Shown in pieces: positions 52,710 to 63,332 of a stretch of 64,000 bases of DNA. Origin of the DNA: Schistosoma mansoni (taxonomy: Eukaryota > Platyhelminthes > Trematoda > Strigeidida > Schistosomatidae); NCBI RefSeq assembly GCF_000237925.1, contig NW_017386068.1, positions 248,001 to 312,000 on the forward strand, read 5' to 3'. The position numbers were made by a program, and so were the translations under genes. Under the pieces are notes generated by a model. The model made no database searches. It was not told where the DNA came from and worked only from the letters and a program-made list of their open reading frames with translations. The stretch's first letter is position 1. Each line of letters opens with the position of its first letter.

Positions 52710-55700
52710 TTATGAAGCTCTCCAAATACCAACTACAGCACATGTTAAACGTTTACCGGAATTGCCTGTCTTGCGACTGCCCTCGTCATTCATTTTGCCT
52801 AAATCATCCTCTTTCTCATGGATAACCATTGCTCTTCCAACAAATCCATCAAATTTAGTAATAGAAGAAATATCAACATCGAAATCGAAATTCAAAACAC
52901 CATGTTGACCCACATAATGATTTCCAAAATCTCCAGGATGTCTTGGTGAACCTGTTAGTCCACCATGATCACTAAAAATTGTTACATAATAACTTTAGTA
53001 TAAGTAAGCAAAAATGGTAAATACATCGACAAATATTTAAAATAACCATCATCCACTTGCAATTAGTTTATTTTCAGATCTAATAATGTTGTTGAAACAC
53101 ACTAAGTTCATTTATTTCTTTTTGAGTTCATGGATTGTCAATGCTTTAGCAGTGCATAAAATATTGATCCGACTCCCCCCCCTTTGATCCGGTTCCTTTG
53201 ACTCTATAGATTACTTTAAAAGACGAGTCTTTTGGAGCAATGTGTCCACAGTTGATCAAATGCTCTTGTATCGAACTAGTTATCTTGTCAATTGGACTAT
53301 CTGACCCATAACTTATTTTCTTCCTTACCCCTTGATTAGTACGTAACCTCATTTGTTATTTATTGTCGAATCAATTTATAATGCAATCTTTCCTAGCCTC
53401 CTGTAGAGAATAATTTCTTTTTGATTGTTTTCAATAGCAAGTTGGTTAAATCATTTATACTATTATTCTAAACATTAACTTACTGAAATTAAGATACTAA
53501 AATTCCTCTGATTCGCCTCATATTGGATAGAAGATCATTTGTATAAGAAGTATATTAGATATTATATAGTATTGTTTAGATAACTGTCTACTGTAGGATA
53601 ACGTTCCTTGAAATCTAAATCTATAAACAATTTATCAGAATTTATTTTATCCACTGAAGATGAAGTTACCTTTTGAACTTATGAAAGGCACGCCAAACTA
53701 AAATAATAGATTCCATAATATCAACTTTATTCTGAATTGTGGATGTTTTTTTCACTTATTCTCCGTTTCTTTAATTATTGAGTATCTTCATGTATTACAA
53801 GATGAAATAATGATATCATGATTATCATTGGTCTACACCTCAAAAAGAGTTTATTCTATCATAAACAATACATATTAATAAGTTCAAATAATTTTTTGAA
53901 AGCCTATACTTAGAAATAGTGACTGAAATAATTCGACAATCAAATCAGTGGTTCAGACTAAATAACTTATTCAGTATAGATATTTATTCATGTCAATAGA
54001 AATGAGCTATTTACTTTTAGATTTTTAATTTAGTCAATGGTTGTTTTAACTCGATTATATTGTCACCTGAGTTATACAAGTGAATATTATGATGATGTCT
54101 ACAGAGATGATATATTCTTTTGGAAATACATTCAGATAAAACGTTTGCGAGCGAAGATGGATAGTGGCTAGCAGTGGAATCTACAACGTGTGTTTCGTCC
54201 TATTCGGGACTCGTCGGCTGGATGTAACTGCATCTCAGAGTTGATGTTCACTCTGGGACTCGAACCCAATACCTTCCGCTTCAAACGCCATCGCGTTATC
54301 CACTCAGCTATTGAGTCCCGATAGCCACCTGCTTGTGCAATGGAGTGAAGTTTTAAATCCACTATATGCTGTTTACTTGTATCTTCCCATTGTTATTTAG
54401 GACTGCGATTGATCAGTCTCTTATTGGCATATGTGCATCTTTGCTTGTAAAGGCTTGAGGTATTCCTATAGTGNNNNNNNNNNNNNNNNNNNNNNNNNNN
54501 NNNNNNNNNNNNNNNNNNNNNNNNNNNNNNNNNNNNNNNNNNNNNNNNNNNNNNNNNNNNNNNNNNNNNNNNNNNNNNNNNNNNNNNNNNNNNNNNNNNN
54601 NNNNNNNNNNNNNNNNNNNNNNNNNNNNNNNNNNNNNNNNNNNNNNNNNNNNNNNNNNNNNNNNNNNNNNNNNGACCAATAGCAGTCCTAAATAACAATG
54701 AGGAAGATACAAGTAAACAAGATCGATTGGATTTAACAAGTTTGTAGTTATGATTTTTCAGGTAGACTTTGTTAAAGAATTTTTCAATTTAATGTTTACC
54801 TGTTAAACGGATTAAAATGTGGTCCGGCATCATTACATTCATTACCTAATGCACCATATTCATGTATATGAACACCCAACAATTTTTTTGGCGGCAAACC
54901 TGACACAGATCCAGTCACTCTGAGATTTGAGCCATGTTTTGTGAAATACACAGTTCCAGAATACGGTGGCGTAACAAAAGTGGCTATACTGAAAACAGTC
55001 TGGAAGCATTGAGGAGTTCCTAAAAATAAATATTATATGTAGAATTTAATTTGTCCTACAGATATACTATTAGAACTTTAAACGCGATACTGGCGATCCC
55101 AGAGTCTATGTGAAAGTTATAGTCAGAATAAGGACAACTTGGCTTTAAACTTTATCTCTTTCTAAACATAAAAACAATTAAATTAGTACAATGATTAAAG
55201 AATTACAGTCATTAGGTGAAACGCACAAACGTACCGACCAGTATTGAGTGTTTTATCAAAATGAATAAAAATTATGAGTCACACCAATACTAGAGGATAA
55301 TAACGTCTTTAAATTGGTAAGTCACACGCAACAGGAATAGTTCACAGACAGATCGGACCAGATTAACGTGGTCGGAGCTTAATCAGAGATTTGATTGGTT
55401 AGTTATGAACATAACTAACATTATATATATAATAATCCGATAAAGCATTTTCAGCCACAGTTTGTTTATTTTAACCATAGAATTTGTTCGCTTGAACCAG
55501 CAATACATACATAAATCTAAAACTAATTCATCAACCTTGACCTGATATTTCATTAAAGTTAAACTATTATCAATAATTTTACATAATAAAGTGTTCTATA
55601 ATATGAAAGTAAGCAAACAAACACCTCTGTACTAATATATGGAAACAATGTCTTACAGAAAGTTATTTTACTTTAATGCGCATAAAAATCCTAGAGGGAT

Positions 55701-57525
55701 CCTAGCCTTGAACAACTCATACTTTGGCAATATCACTCACATTTGCCATAAACACCATATGATTTATAATTAGATCGTGCTACCATTTTTAGTGTCTATT
55801 AGCATCTGGACTATTCTATAAATATTTTTTTTCTAGCATCCATGGTGGGTGTTGTATACTAACACATATAACGTACCTTGAAATGAAGTTCAGTTGTGTA
55901 ATATCGAATCAAGTGGTGTTACATCATACACGTATTAACGATTACCGACTGAACGAATGTGACCGTATCCAGGAAAAACAGATTTAAGCATTTTATCGAA
56001 TTCTGTATCACTTTAATTTTCATGAATCTTATTCATTACTTATTTACTTACGCCTGTCGCCCCTCGTGGAGGAGCATAAGCCACATACCAGTATTCTCCA
56101 TCCAACCCTGTCCTGGACATTTCTTACCAGTTATTCCCAGTTGTTATTCAGGCTTTTCACATCTGCTTCTATTTCCTGACGTACTGTGTTATTTGGCCTT
56201 CCTCTTTTCCGCTGACCTTCAGGATTCCAAGTTGAGGCTTGCCCCGTGATGCAGTTTGATGATTTCCTTTAAGTATGTCCAATCCACTCCCAATGTCTTT
56301 TCCTAATTTCCTCTTCAGCTGGAAGCTAGTACCTTCTTGACGATGGTTGTAGTAGTTCTCCACGTTTCAGATCCGTACAATAGGGCTGTCCTGACGTTCG
56401 TATTGAAGATTCTCACTTTGAAATTATTTGATAGTTATTTTGAGTTCCATATGTTCTTCAATTGTAGGAATACTGTCCTTACTTTGTCGATCCTCGTTTT
56501 TACATCTGCATCAGATCCTCCTTGTTCACCAATGATGCTTCCCAGGTACGTGAAAGTTTCCACCAGAATTTCTCCATCAAGTGTGATTGGGTCGGTGTTC
56601 TCTGTGTTGTATTTGAGAATCTTTCGTTTTCCGCCTGTAGCTCTTCTAGAGTGACTGCCGGTCCAAAGCCCGGGTAAAGGAGGAGGGTTGGGCATGAGGT
56701 TAGCCACCCCATCCCGTAGAAAACTAACCTGCCAAAAAACGCTAGTCAGAAAAAAAGGATCTTATTCCGTGGTCGTTATTTATTCGCTATTAAACATGAC
56801 ATGAAAAGAATGTGATTACAATATTATATTAAATTTTTGGAGATATCTCAGTCACAGGAAAATGGTCATCTCAGTAAACACAGATCCTTCAACTGAGATA
56901 TTCTTTTTTGGTTAATGAAATAATTGGAAAAATATCAGTAGGTTCATTTAGTTTGTAAGTCGATAAGAAATCGGATAAGACTAAAATGTTAAATTCAGAA
57001 AGTAAAAGTCATAAGGTATATTATCTGCAACCATCTGATTTGATGAATTCAGTATGCAAGTTGTTTTAAGGGAAAACATATAGATCATACTTTACTAAAT
57101 TTTCATAATAAATAGTCAATGAACCTGTTTTCTATAAATAAATACACTTGATACATCGAAATGGACAAACATTTATCGGGATTAAGTTCTAAAAAGGTGA
57201 ATTCCGATCACTGAGGCTATTAAAATTAGTTCACAAACATCGCCTATTTCTAAGTAATCTACAGAATAAACACCATTAGATGGGTAGATCATTTTTATTT
57301 CTACAGTGTTTAGAATATTCAAATTACGTATACCACTGACTTAATGTTGTCTTCATTTTTCTAGGTTATTACTCTTCATAACAATGACAAATTTGTGATG
57401 CAATAGATAAATTCTGAAAAACATTTCACACTTGAAAATCACGAAAATCGTAAACTAGATAGAAACTTACTTCCTGACCCCTTTACATTTGTTATAAATA
57501 ACAAGATATATATGTACAGCAGCAT
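52710..57525 (-). CDS. secreted Cu/Zn superoxide dismutase, copy B, 3 exons, complete
   Basis: Minus-strand exons 57471-57525, 54800-55019 and 52710-52971 join with matching phases: 537 nt, 178 residues. Exon 1 encodes a signal peptide ([18 protein letters not shown]). It was found by requiring an ATG, a hydrophobic run, a GTAAGT donor and the one-base phase needed by exon 2. Metal ligands are all visible: HIHEYG, GPHFNPF, DHGG, RHPGD and VIHEKEDD. The disulphide cysteines lie in NECNDAG and KRLTC, and the active-site arginine in GNSGKRLTC. The enzyme should dismute superoxide outside the cell. It shares three-exon structure and intron phases with copy A and is convergent to it. Intron 2 contains an Sm-alpha-like SINE, a 200-N gap and a retroelement scrap; intron 1 contains an inverted LINE. 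Exon 1 is the least certain part. Confidence 0.9.
53140..53355 (-). mobile_element. Penelope-like retroelement scrap (C-terminal region)
   Basis: The minus strand reads [37 protein letters not shown] and [14 protein letters not shown]. The pattern SSI-EHL---GH followed by F--IYR is one I associate with the endonuclease end of Penelope-like elements or schistosome LINEs. It lies in intron 2 of SOD copy B. Only about 70 codons are left. Confidence 0.4.
54130..54420 (-). repeat. Sm-alpha-type SINE with degenerate hammerhead
   Basis: On the minus strand, in order: CCTAAATAACAATGGGAAGA, a tRNA-like head (AATAGCTGAGTGGATAACGC and box B GGGTTCGAGTCCC), then a hammerhead fold at 54174-54234 (ATCCAG, CCGACGA, GTCC-CGAATA-GGAC, GAAAC, then GATTCCACTGC). 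The stem II box and GAAAC are intact, but the invariant U of CUGANGA is C and the cleavage side is altered, so it should be inactive. It resembles the schistosome Sm-alpha family. Confidence 0.8.
54474..54673. other. assembly gap, 200 N
   Basis: Exactly 200 N lie inside intron 2 of SOD copy B. The flanks are inverted repeats of each other, so the assembly probably failed in a palindrome; 200 may be a placeholder length. Open frames spanning it are meaningless. Confidence 0.99.
54674..54725 (+). repeat. right arm of the inverted repeat around the gap
   Basis: GCAGTCCTAAATAACAATGAGGAAGATACAAGTAAACA on the plus strand is the reverse complement, with few changes, of 54369-54412. It is the Sm-alpha leader in the opposite orientation, cut off at about 54722. 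Confidence 0.8.
56035..56755 (-). mobile_element. RTE-like LINE with 5' inversion, in SOD-B intron 1
   Basis: 56035-56640 carries, on the minus strand, the end of the reverse transcriptase ([37 protein letters not shown]) with a GTAAGTAAGTAAATAAG-type 3' tail. From about 56645 to 56755 the 5' region of the same family appears on the plus strand instead (GAGGAGGGTTGGGCATGAGG, CCACCCCATCCCGTAGAAAA), homologous to 28290-28345. Opposed 5' and 3' parts are the signature of twin priming during LINE insertion. The frame is interrupted, so the copy is dead. Confidence 0.75.
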
Positions 57526-58594
57526 TATAGGTAATCCACTAGATTAAATGTTATAAAATTCAAGAATATATACCTGAAATGTACGTACATTTATCTATGT
57601 AAGCAGTGACTAAGTCACTAATTAAATGACCAATTACAGAACAGATAGTATAATCAATCTAATTATATTTAAGAGATGACATAGAAACATATGTAATTCC
57701 ACTCAAAACCAAACGCAAAATTATCTGTACTTTGTGAAAAGAACTTTTGACCTGATGATAGTTTATTCGTAAAATACGGAAATTATGTTACTGATCTAAG
57801 TTAACAACATTGTTAATACTATTGATAATATGATAAGATAAATTTTTAAGTAAGTTACACAAGGGGGGGGTAATATAAAGACAAACACTTTCAACAGTAA
57901 CTGAAATTCGTTACATTGGGCGCACAACTAGGCAATTCCATCATTAAATTTCTGAGTATAATCATTCAGTCAAGTAAAGAACGGAAGAGGATAATGAAAA
58001 AAATCTGTTTCTGCATACTGAATGTATATTGTTAGAAGTTATTTTATTCTACTGAACTTGCTTTAGGCTAACAGACTTTAATTTTTATATACAGCCAAAG
58101 TTATAAAGATCTACATAAATGGACTTGCTCTCTGTATTCAAAATAAATTTGAACGGATTATTTATTCATCCTGACCATCTGCCTAATTACAAACTTAAAC
58201 TTTCAATTTCATTTTTAGTCTTAAAATTACACTTTTATTATATTAACTGATCAATTGTCTGACTATTGGATACGTTTTATAGTCAACTCATTATCTGGGG
58301 TTCATTGACCGGACACAATTTAGTTGGTACTGACTTTATGTTTAAAAATAAAACATAAATATTAGTATAAAGCCGTGATGAGGACATAATGGAAACAGAT
58401 ATTTCTTTGTTTATTTTTAATTTTTGTTGTCGGACTAACAATAATTAATTTATTATTATAATGATTGCAGCATTTAAATATAGTACTTTGTTGGTCTTCC
58501 GACGTTACAATGAATAATCAAATAAAGATGGAGTAATGAATGTCATTTTCACTGTGCAAAACTAAAATGGCTTTAACTTTTTAATTCATATATT
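57526..58594. promoter_or_regulatory. upstream region of SOD copy B
   Basis: No exon or named repeat was recognised. A G-run (GGGGGGGG, about 57864-57871) is the only strong compositional oddity. No TATA box was assigned. Confidence 0.3.
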
Positions 58595-58895
58595 TTGGTT
58601 ATTTTGATCTTCCCATTTATGTTTAGGACTATAACTAATGGCACTTTTGGCGTTACGGCGTCCTGTGAGGATCACATCAACATCGCCAGTAAGCTCCAAG
58701 AATTTTTGAGCAGAAAGGGATGATGACTAGCACTTAGCTACTGAGTCCAGATAGTGGATAACGCGATGGCGTTTGAAGCGAAAGGTATCAAGTTTCAGTT
58801 AGAGTGAGTATCAACTCCATGATGGAGGCACACCTAGCTGACGGACTGAAGCAGATACGTTACGAATCCACGAGCACGTATCCCATGAAAGCTAA
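58595..58895 (+). repeat. Sm-alpha-type SINE, older copy, plus orientation
   Basis: Shares TCTTCCCATTTATGTTTAGGACT, GGATAACGCGATGGCGTTTGAAGCG (the tRNA-like head) and CTAGCTGACGGACTGAAGCAG with the copy at 54130-54420. Box B and the hammerhead are eroded. Confidence 0.65.
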
Positions 58896-59203
58896 AACAG
58901 TTTAGAGACCCAAATGACTACTATTTAACGTATTAGTTTGTATATTTTGAATGAGTATTTGTTCAAAAAGTGATAATCAGTACCTTTATTTTATTTTAAT
59001 CATAAGCAACAGTTGATTCAATAATCTTTGCTACGTTGTATGATCCATGAATTACAGTCACTTAGTTATTTACCTATTACTCAGCTTACAGCAAATACAT
59101 CACAGTTATATACTTATTGCGAAATATTTATTTATCCTAGGTGGTGAAATCACTTGTTACCACTTATTTGCTTTGGTTATATTCTGATGTCCGTCAGTAG
59201 TAT
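58896..59203. other. no gene recognised
   Basis: Short AT-rich flank between the SINE and the LTR retrotransposon. Confidence 0.4.
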
Positions 59204-59473
59204 TGTTGTGAATGAGAACACAGGTGAGGACAACCAACTATATTTAGCACAAATTACAACGTTACTTGGTAAAATACGAAAAACCATGCTATGATACACT
59301 ATTTGCAAAATGTTCTTCAATTGCTTCAGGCTTCATTGTTCCTGGATTTCCACACAAATTGCTTTTTATTTCTGTTCTTCTCTTCTTGATCTTCTCAATC
59401 TTCTGCTGTCAGATATTCTATTCCTTACTCACCATATATACTACTTATGTCGATATCAGTAGCTCACACCACA
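59204..59473 (-). repeat. 3' LTR of the Gypsy element (270 bp)
   Basis: Plus-strand text runs TGTTGTGAATGAG to GCTCACACCACA, so the termini are TG...CA. It matches 63333-63604 over its full length apart from one AT unit. The element's coding frame ends inside it. Confidence 0.95.
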
Positions 59474-62400
59474 CTCGTCCCCCCTTTTAATAAGCTGTTC
59501 TCGCAATCTTTCTGATCGGCGTACCATTGTCTCCTTTGGTGCTGTTCGTGACTCGTGCTCATGACGTTCTTGAAACCATCTCTGTAGTAGACTGGCATTT
59601 ACACGCCTCTGCTTGTCTTCTCTCCGGATCGTGTAAACTGGGCCGCGTCTCTCCGTGATAATGTACGGTCCCTCCCATTTCGGGATCAGCTTTCCTGACC
59701 CTGGTCCCCCTTCAGTGTTAGCTCTCCGTTCTCTACACTTTACCAGGTCCCCCACTCTAAAAGGCTTCCACGCTCTTCTCTGCTGTTCTGCCTTCTTGAT
59801 GTCTGATATTTGTTTCTTTTTCACGTTCTTTATTGCCTCCGTCCTCTCTTTCCTTAATCTTGTTGCTGTCCACTTCTGCTGCTGTGGCCACGTCTTATTA
59901 TGCATCGGAAGTCGTGGCTGTCTACCATACATCAGTAGGAAAGGTGATTTCTTGGTTGTTCCTTGGATGGAGGCACGATGCGCCAGCAAAATTAGTGGTA
60001 ACTCTTTCTCCCAATTCCCTCCTTTAGATGCTAACCATTCCTTTAATGTCCGGTTGTTTCTTTCTGTAAGCCCGTTTGTCTGAGGGTGATACGGTGTAGT
60101 TCGTATCCTCTTGATGCCGAACTGCTTTAAACGGGCCTTAAACTCGTCACTTTCAAAACAGGGACCCTGGTCGGTTAGTATCATCTTCGGTACTCCATGA
60201 CCCGCTACAATGTGCCGGATTATTACTTCGGTCACTGTTTTCGCCCGCTGGTCGGCAATCGGTACAGCGTCGACCCATCGTGTAGCATGTTCCGTCATTA
60301 CTAGTAAGTATCGGTTGCCGCTATCCGTCTGTGGAAATGGTCCCATCACATCTACTGACCATAGATCACCGACTGCGGTTACTGGGACCGACTGCAATGG
60401 CGGTTGCATGTATCTATCGCTTTTCATTAATTGGCACTGCTGGCACGTCAACACATATTGGGCCACATCGTCTCTCATGCCTGGCCAGTATGCACTTTGC
60501 CGTAGTAAATCTGTCGTTCTTGCGATACCTGTGTGCGCTACCTGATGGCATTCGTGTATCATCTTACGCCGCCAGTCTTTCGGGATCACAGCCACCCAAT
60601 TTTTGTCATCATCCTGCCAGACCAGAGCTCCATATGTGTTCACTTTCAGTCTTTCCTTTTGACGAAGCAACATTATTACCTCCTTGTCCATTGCTCGTTT
60701 GTCAACATCTGCCTCCTCTCTTATCACTCTGATTACCTCTCGAAGTTTAGGATCAGATTTCTGTTGCCGGACGAGTTCTAGTGGGTCTCCCTCTATACTG
60801 TTCACTGCGTATGCTGTCAATGGAAGCTCGGCTTCCATGTCTGGTCTTGACAGGTAGTCCGCCATTACATTTTCCTTCCCTGGAACATGCCCGATACTGA
60901 AGTCATACTCCTGCAGACGTATCATCCATCGCGCCAACTTCCCACGTGGGTCTCGTGCTGTTTGTAGCCACTGCAGAGGTTTATGGTCAGTCTCGATGTG
61001 AAATCGTCTACCTAACAGATATGGTCTCCACTTGTCTACTGCCCACACAATCGCTAAACACTCCTTTTCGATCGTTGAATACTTCTGTTCCGCAGGCGTG
61101 AGAACGCGACTTGCGTATTCCACCACTCTATCAGACTGACTTAAAACGGCACCTATACCATGGTCGCTTGCGTCTGTTGTCACTGTAAACGGTTTCTCCA
61201 GTTCGGGCAGTCTTAGCGTCATCTGGCGGTCGTCCAGCATGTTTTTGATTTGATTAAACGTTTGTTGGGCGATTTCAGTCCACGAAAATTTAGTGTTACT
61301 CAACAACTTATAAAGGGGTGCTGCTATTTCGTTGAAATTCCTGATGAACCGACTGTAGAACGCCGCCCTTCCCAGGAACTGTCTCAATTTCCTTTTCGAA
61401 TTCGGTACTGCGACGTTCTTTATAGTCAGAATTTTCTCCGGCAGTGGTTTTATTTCTCCATTTCCCACTTTATGCCCCAACAACGTGATGCTACTTTTCG
61501 CCATCTGTGACTTGTCCTTATTAATTCGAAGTCCGAATTCTTCAATTCGCTGTAAGACCGCTTCCACATGCTTGACATGATCTGTTTCTGTCTGGCTGTA
61601 TACAACTACATCGTCGCCATACACTTCGACATTATCCAGATCCCTGAGCAGTAGCGACATTAATCTTCTGAACGTAAATGGTGCACCCGCCAATCCAAAC
61701 GGCATTCGTCTAAATTGATATTGTTTATCACGTATGGTAAATGCTGTCTTGCTTCGATCGCTCTCTTTTATAGGCAGCTGCCAATAACCAGACCGCAAAT
61801 CCAACACTGTAAACACCGTGGCATTCTGTAGCCGATCTAATGTTTCCACTACTGTTGGCATTGCACACGGCTTTAGTTTCGTTATATTATTCAGTTCTCT
61901 AAAATCAACACAAAATCTATATTTCCCATTCGGTTTCTTTACCAAGAGTACCGGTGAGCTATATGGGCTGTCCGCCTCCTCGATTATTCCTTCTTTCAGC
62001 ATCTCTTGGACCTGTCGATTTACTTCAGCCTCTAAGTGCACAGGGACACGACGTGTTGTGAATATACTTCCTCCATTGTTCTTTATCGGGATTTCGTGCT
62101 TTACTTTGTCGCAAAATCCGTACGGTTCTCCTTCTCCAGTGAACAGTTTCGCATACTTTGTGCACAACTCGGTGATGTTTGGTTTCTTCGTCGAAACGGC
62201 TGTTGCCACTCTAACCTCAGCCACCTCGCTACTTCCATGTATTGGGAATGATCCGTACTTCGTGACCACCTTACCGCTTTTTAGGTCGACTATGGCTTTT
62301 ACTTCTCTTAGGAAATCTGCTCCTAATATTGGTCTCGACAGGTATGCGGTTACCACGAACGGAAAACTTATCTCCGAACCATCCACTTTTACGATACTGT

Positions 62401-63310
62401 TAGACACGCCCAATACCTCTAACATATGCCCTCCTATAGTGTGAACTGCGACTTTACACGGCTTGAATCTCTTACATTGCTCTTTACCTATTAACGAAAC
62501 TGCTGCCCCTGTATCGATTAGGCACACTAAATCTAGTTCATTTACGTTCACTCTTGCATAGACTGCCCCTCTATCTACTAATGCAACAACCCCCAGATCC
62601 CTAGAGTAAGAAGGAAACACGTAACGTCTAAAATATCTCCGTTTTCGTCGTGTTGGACAGTTTATCTTCCAGTGTCCTGTCCCTCCACATGCGAAACACT
62701 TATCATTCCTTTTACGAGTCACTCGTAATGCCGCAATCTCGTGCTGCAGTTCTTCAATCTTCTTCTCAATGCTGCTTATCTCCTGACTTCCGCACGCGAC
62801 CGGAGCTACTGTTCGTGTCATCAACTGTCGCGTCACCTTTGCAAGCTCACTGATATCCATAGGTTGCGCGGCGTGTACCAGTCTCAGCTGCTGGGAAACG
62901 GCAACTGGCACGCTCTCGATAAACTGCGACGCCAACAACTGTGCCTCCGACTCCTCATCCAGATTTGGCAGCGCGCGACGCAGCAACTTGGTAAGCTCCA
63001 CGGCCAGCACCAGCGGATCACCATCGATCGGCAACTTCGCCACTCGGAACTTCTGCAGTGCTTCTTCTCTGTCCACTGGGCTATCGAACCCCACGATCAA
63101 CCGCTCCGTGACCGCCTCCCATGTCGTCTTACCGCCCGCACCGTCCAGGCTGTCATATACAGCTCCCGCTCTGCCTCTCAGCAGCGTCCCCAGCACCACC
63201 GTCTTCGCCTTCGGCTCCTTCACTCCCACCAGCTCCGCTACAGCTTCGAACTCCTTCAGGAAGCCCAGAACATCTCCGTCTTCAAATCCCTTCGGCCATG
63301 GGATCTCCAT
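59456..63310 (-). CDS. Gypsy gag-pol polyprotein (retroelement)
   Basis: A single frame. The natural start is taken as MEIPWPKGFED at 63310, 23 bases inside the 5' LTR edge; the frame stays open further upstream through the LTR. Parts in order are a gag domain, a CCHC knuckle (CFACGGTGHWKINC), an aspartic protease (CLIDTGAAVSLIG), a reverse transcriptase with YGDDVV, RNase H (TTDASDHGIG), and an integrase with an HHCC zinc head and a GPY module (KWEGPYIITERRGP). There is no chromodomain and no frameshift between gag and pol. It would make capsid and replication enzymes for copying the element. Treated as a mobile-element fossil that looks whole. Confidence 0.93.
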   Translation of the reverse strand: MEIPWPKGFEDGDVLGFLKEFEAVAELVGVKEPKAKTVVLGTLLRGRAGAVYDSLDGAGGKTTWEAVTERLIVGFDSPVDREEALQKFRVAKLPIDGDPLVLAVELTKLLRRALPNLDEESEAQLLASQFIESVPVAVSQQLRLVHAAQPMDISELAKVTRQLMTRTVAPVACGSQEISSIEKKIEELQHEIAALRVTRKRNDKCFACGGTGHWKINCPTRRKRRYFRRYVFPSYSRDLGVVALVDRGAVYARVNVNELDLVCLIDTGAAVSLIGKEQCKRFKPCKVAVHTIGGHMLEVLGVSNSIVKVDGSEISFPFVVTAYLSRPILGADFLREVKAIVDLKSGKVVTKYGSFPIHGSSEVAEVRVATAVSTKKPNITELCTKYAKLFTGEGEPYGFCDKVKHEIPIKNNGGSIFTTRRVPVHLEAEVNRQVQEMLKEGIIEEADSPYSSPVLLVKKPNGKYRFCVDFRELNNITKLKPCAMPTVVETLDRLQNATVFTVLDLRSGYWQLPIKESDRSKTAFTIRDKQYQFRRMPFGLAGAPFTFRRLMSLLLRDLDNVEVYGDDVVVYSQTETDHVKHVEAVLQRIEEFGLRINKDKSQMAKSSITLLGHKVGNGEIKPLPEKILTIKNVAVPNSKRKLRQFLGRAAFYSRFIRNFNEIAAPLYKLLSNTKFSWTEIAQQTFNQIKNMLDDRQMTLRLPELEKPFTVTTDASDHGIGAVLSQSDRVVEYASRVLTPAEQKYSTIEKECLAIVWAVDKWRPYLLGRRFHIETDHKPLQWLQTARDPRGKLARWMIRLQEYDFSIGHVPGKENVMADYLSRPDMEAELPLTAYAVNSIEGDPLELVRQQKSDPKLREVIRVIREEADVDKRAMDKEVIMLLRQKERLKVNTYGALVWQDDDKNWVAVIPKDWRRKMIHECHQVAHTGIARTTDLLRQSAYWPGMRDDVAQYVLTCQQCQLMKSDRYMQPPLQSVPVTAVGDLWSVDVMGPFPQTDSGNRYLLVMTEHATRWVDAVPIADQRAKTVTEVIIRHIVAGHGVPKMILTDQGPCFESDEFKARLKQFGIKRIRTTPYHPQTNGLTERNNRTLKEWLASKGGNWEKELPLILLAHRASIQGTTKKSPFLLMYGRQPRLPMHNKTWPQQQKWTATRLRKERTEAIKNVKKKQISDIKKAEQQRRAWKPFRVGDLVKCRERRANTEGGPGSGKLIPKWEGPYIITERRGPVYTIRREDKQRRVNASLLQRWFQERHEHESRTAPKETMVRRSERLREQLIKRGDECGVSY
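59474..59488 (-). other. polypurine tract of the Gypsy element
   Basis: On the minus strand AAAAGGGGGGACGAG abuts the 3' LTR. It lies inside the coding frame, which continues into the LTR before its stop. Confidence 0.8.
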
Positions 63311-63317
63311 CCTTGGA

Positions 63318-63330
63318 GGCAGCGACACCA
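63318..63330 (-). other. tRNA primer-binding site of the Gypsy element
   Basis: Two bases after the 5' LTR, the minus strand reads TGGTGTCGCTGCC. The TGG start fits the CCA end of a tRNA. The TGGTGTC beginning resembles leucine-tRNA primers, but the tRNA was not identified. Confidence 0.65.
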
Positions 63331-63332
63331 AA

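Noticed and set aside
55744-55789. Alternative first exon for SOD copy B ([15 protein letters not shown])
   Set aside because: It has a donor but is not a signal peptide, and joining it to exon 2 would create a stop.
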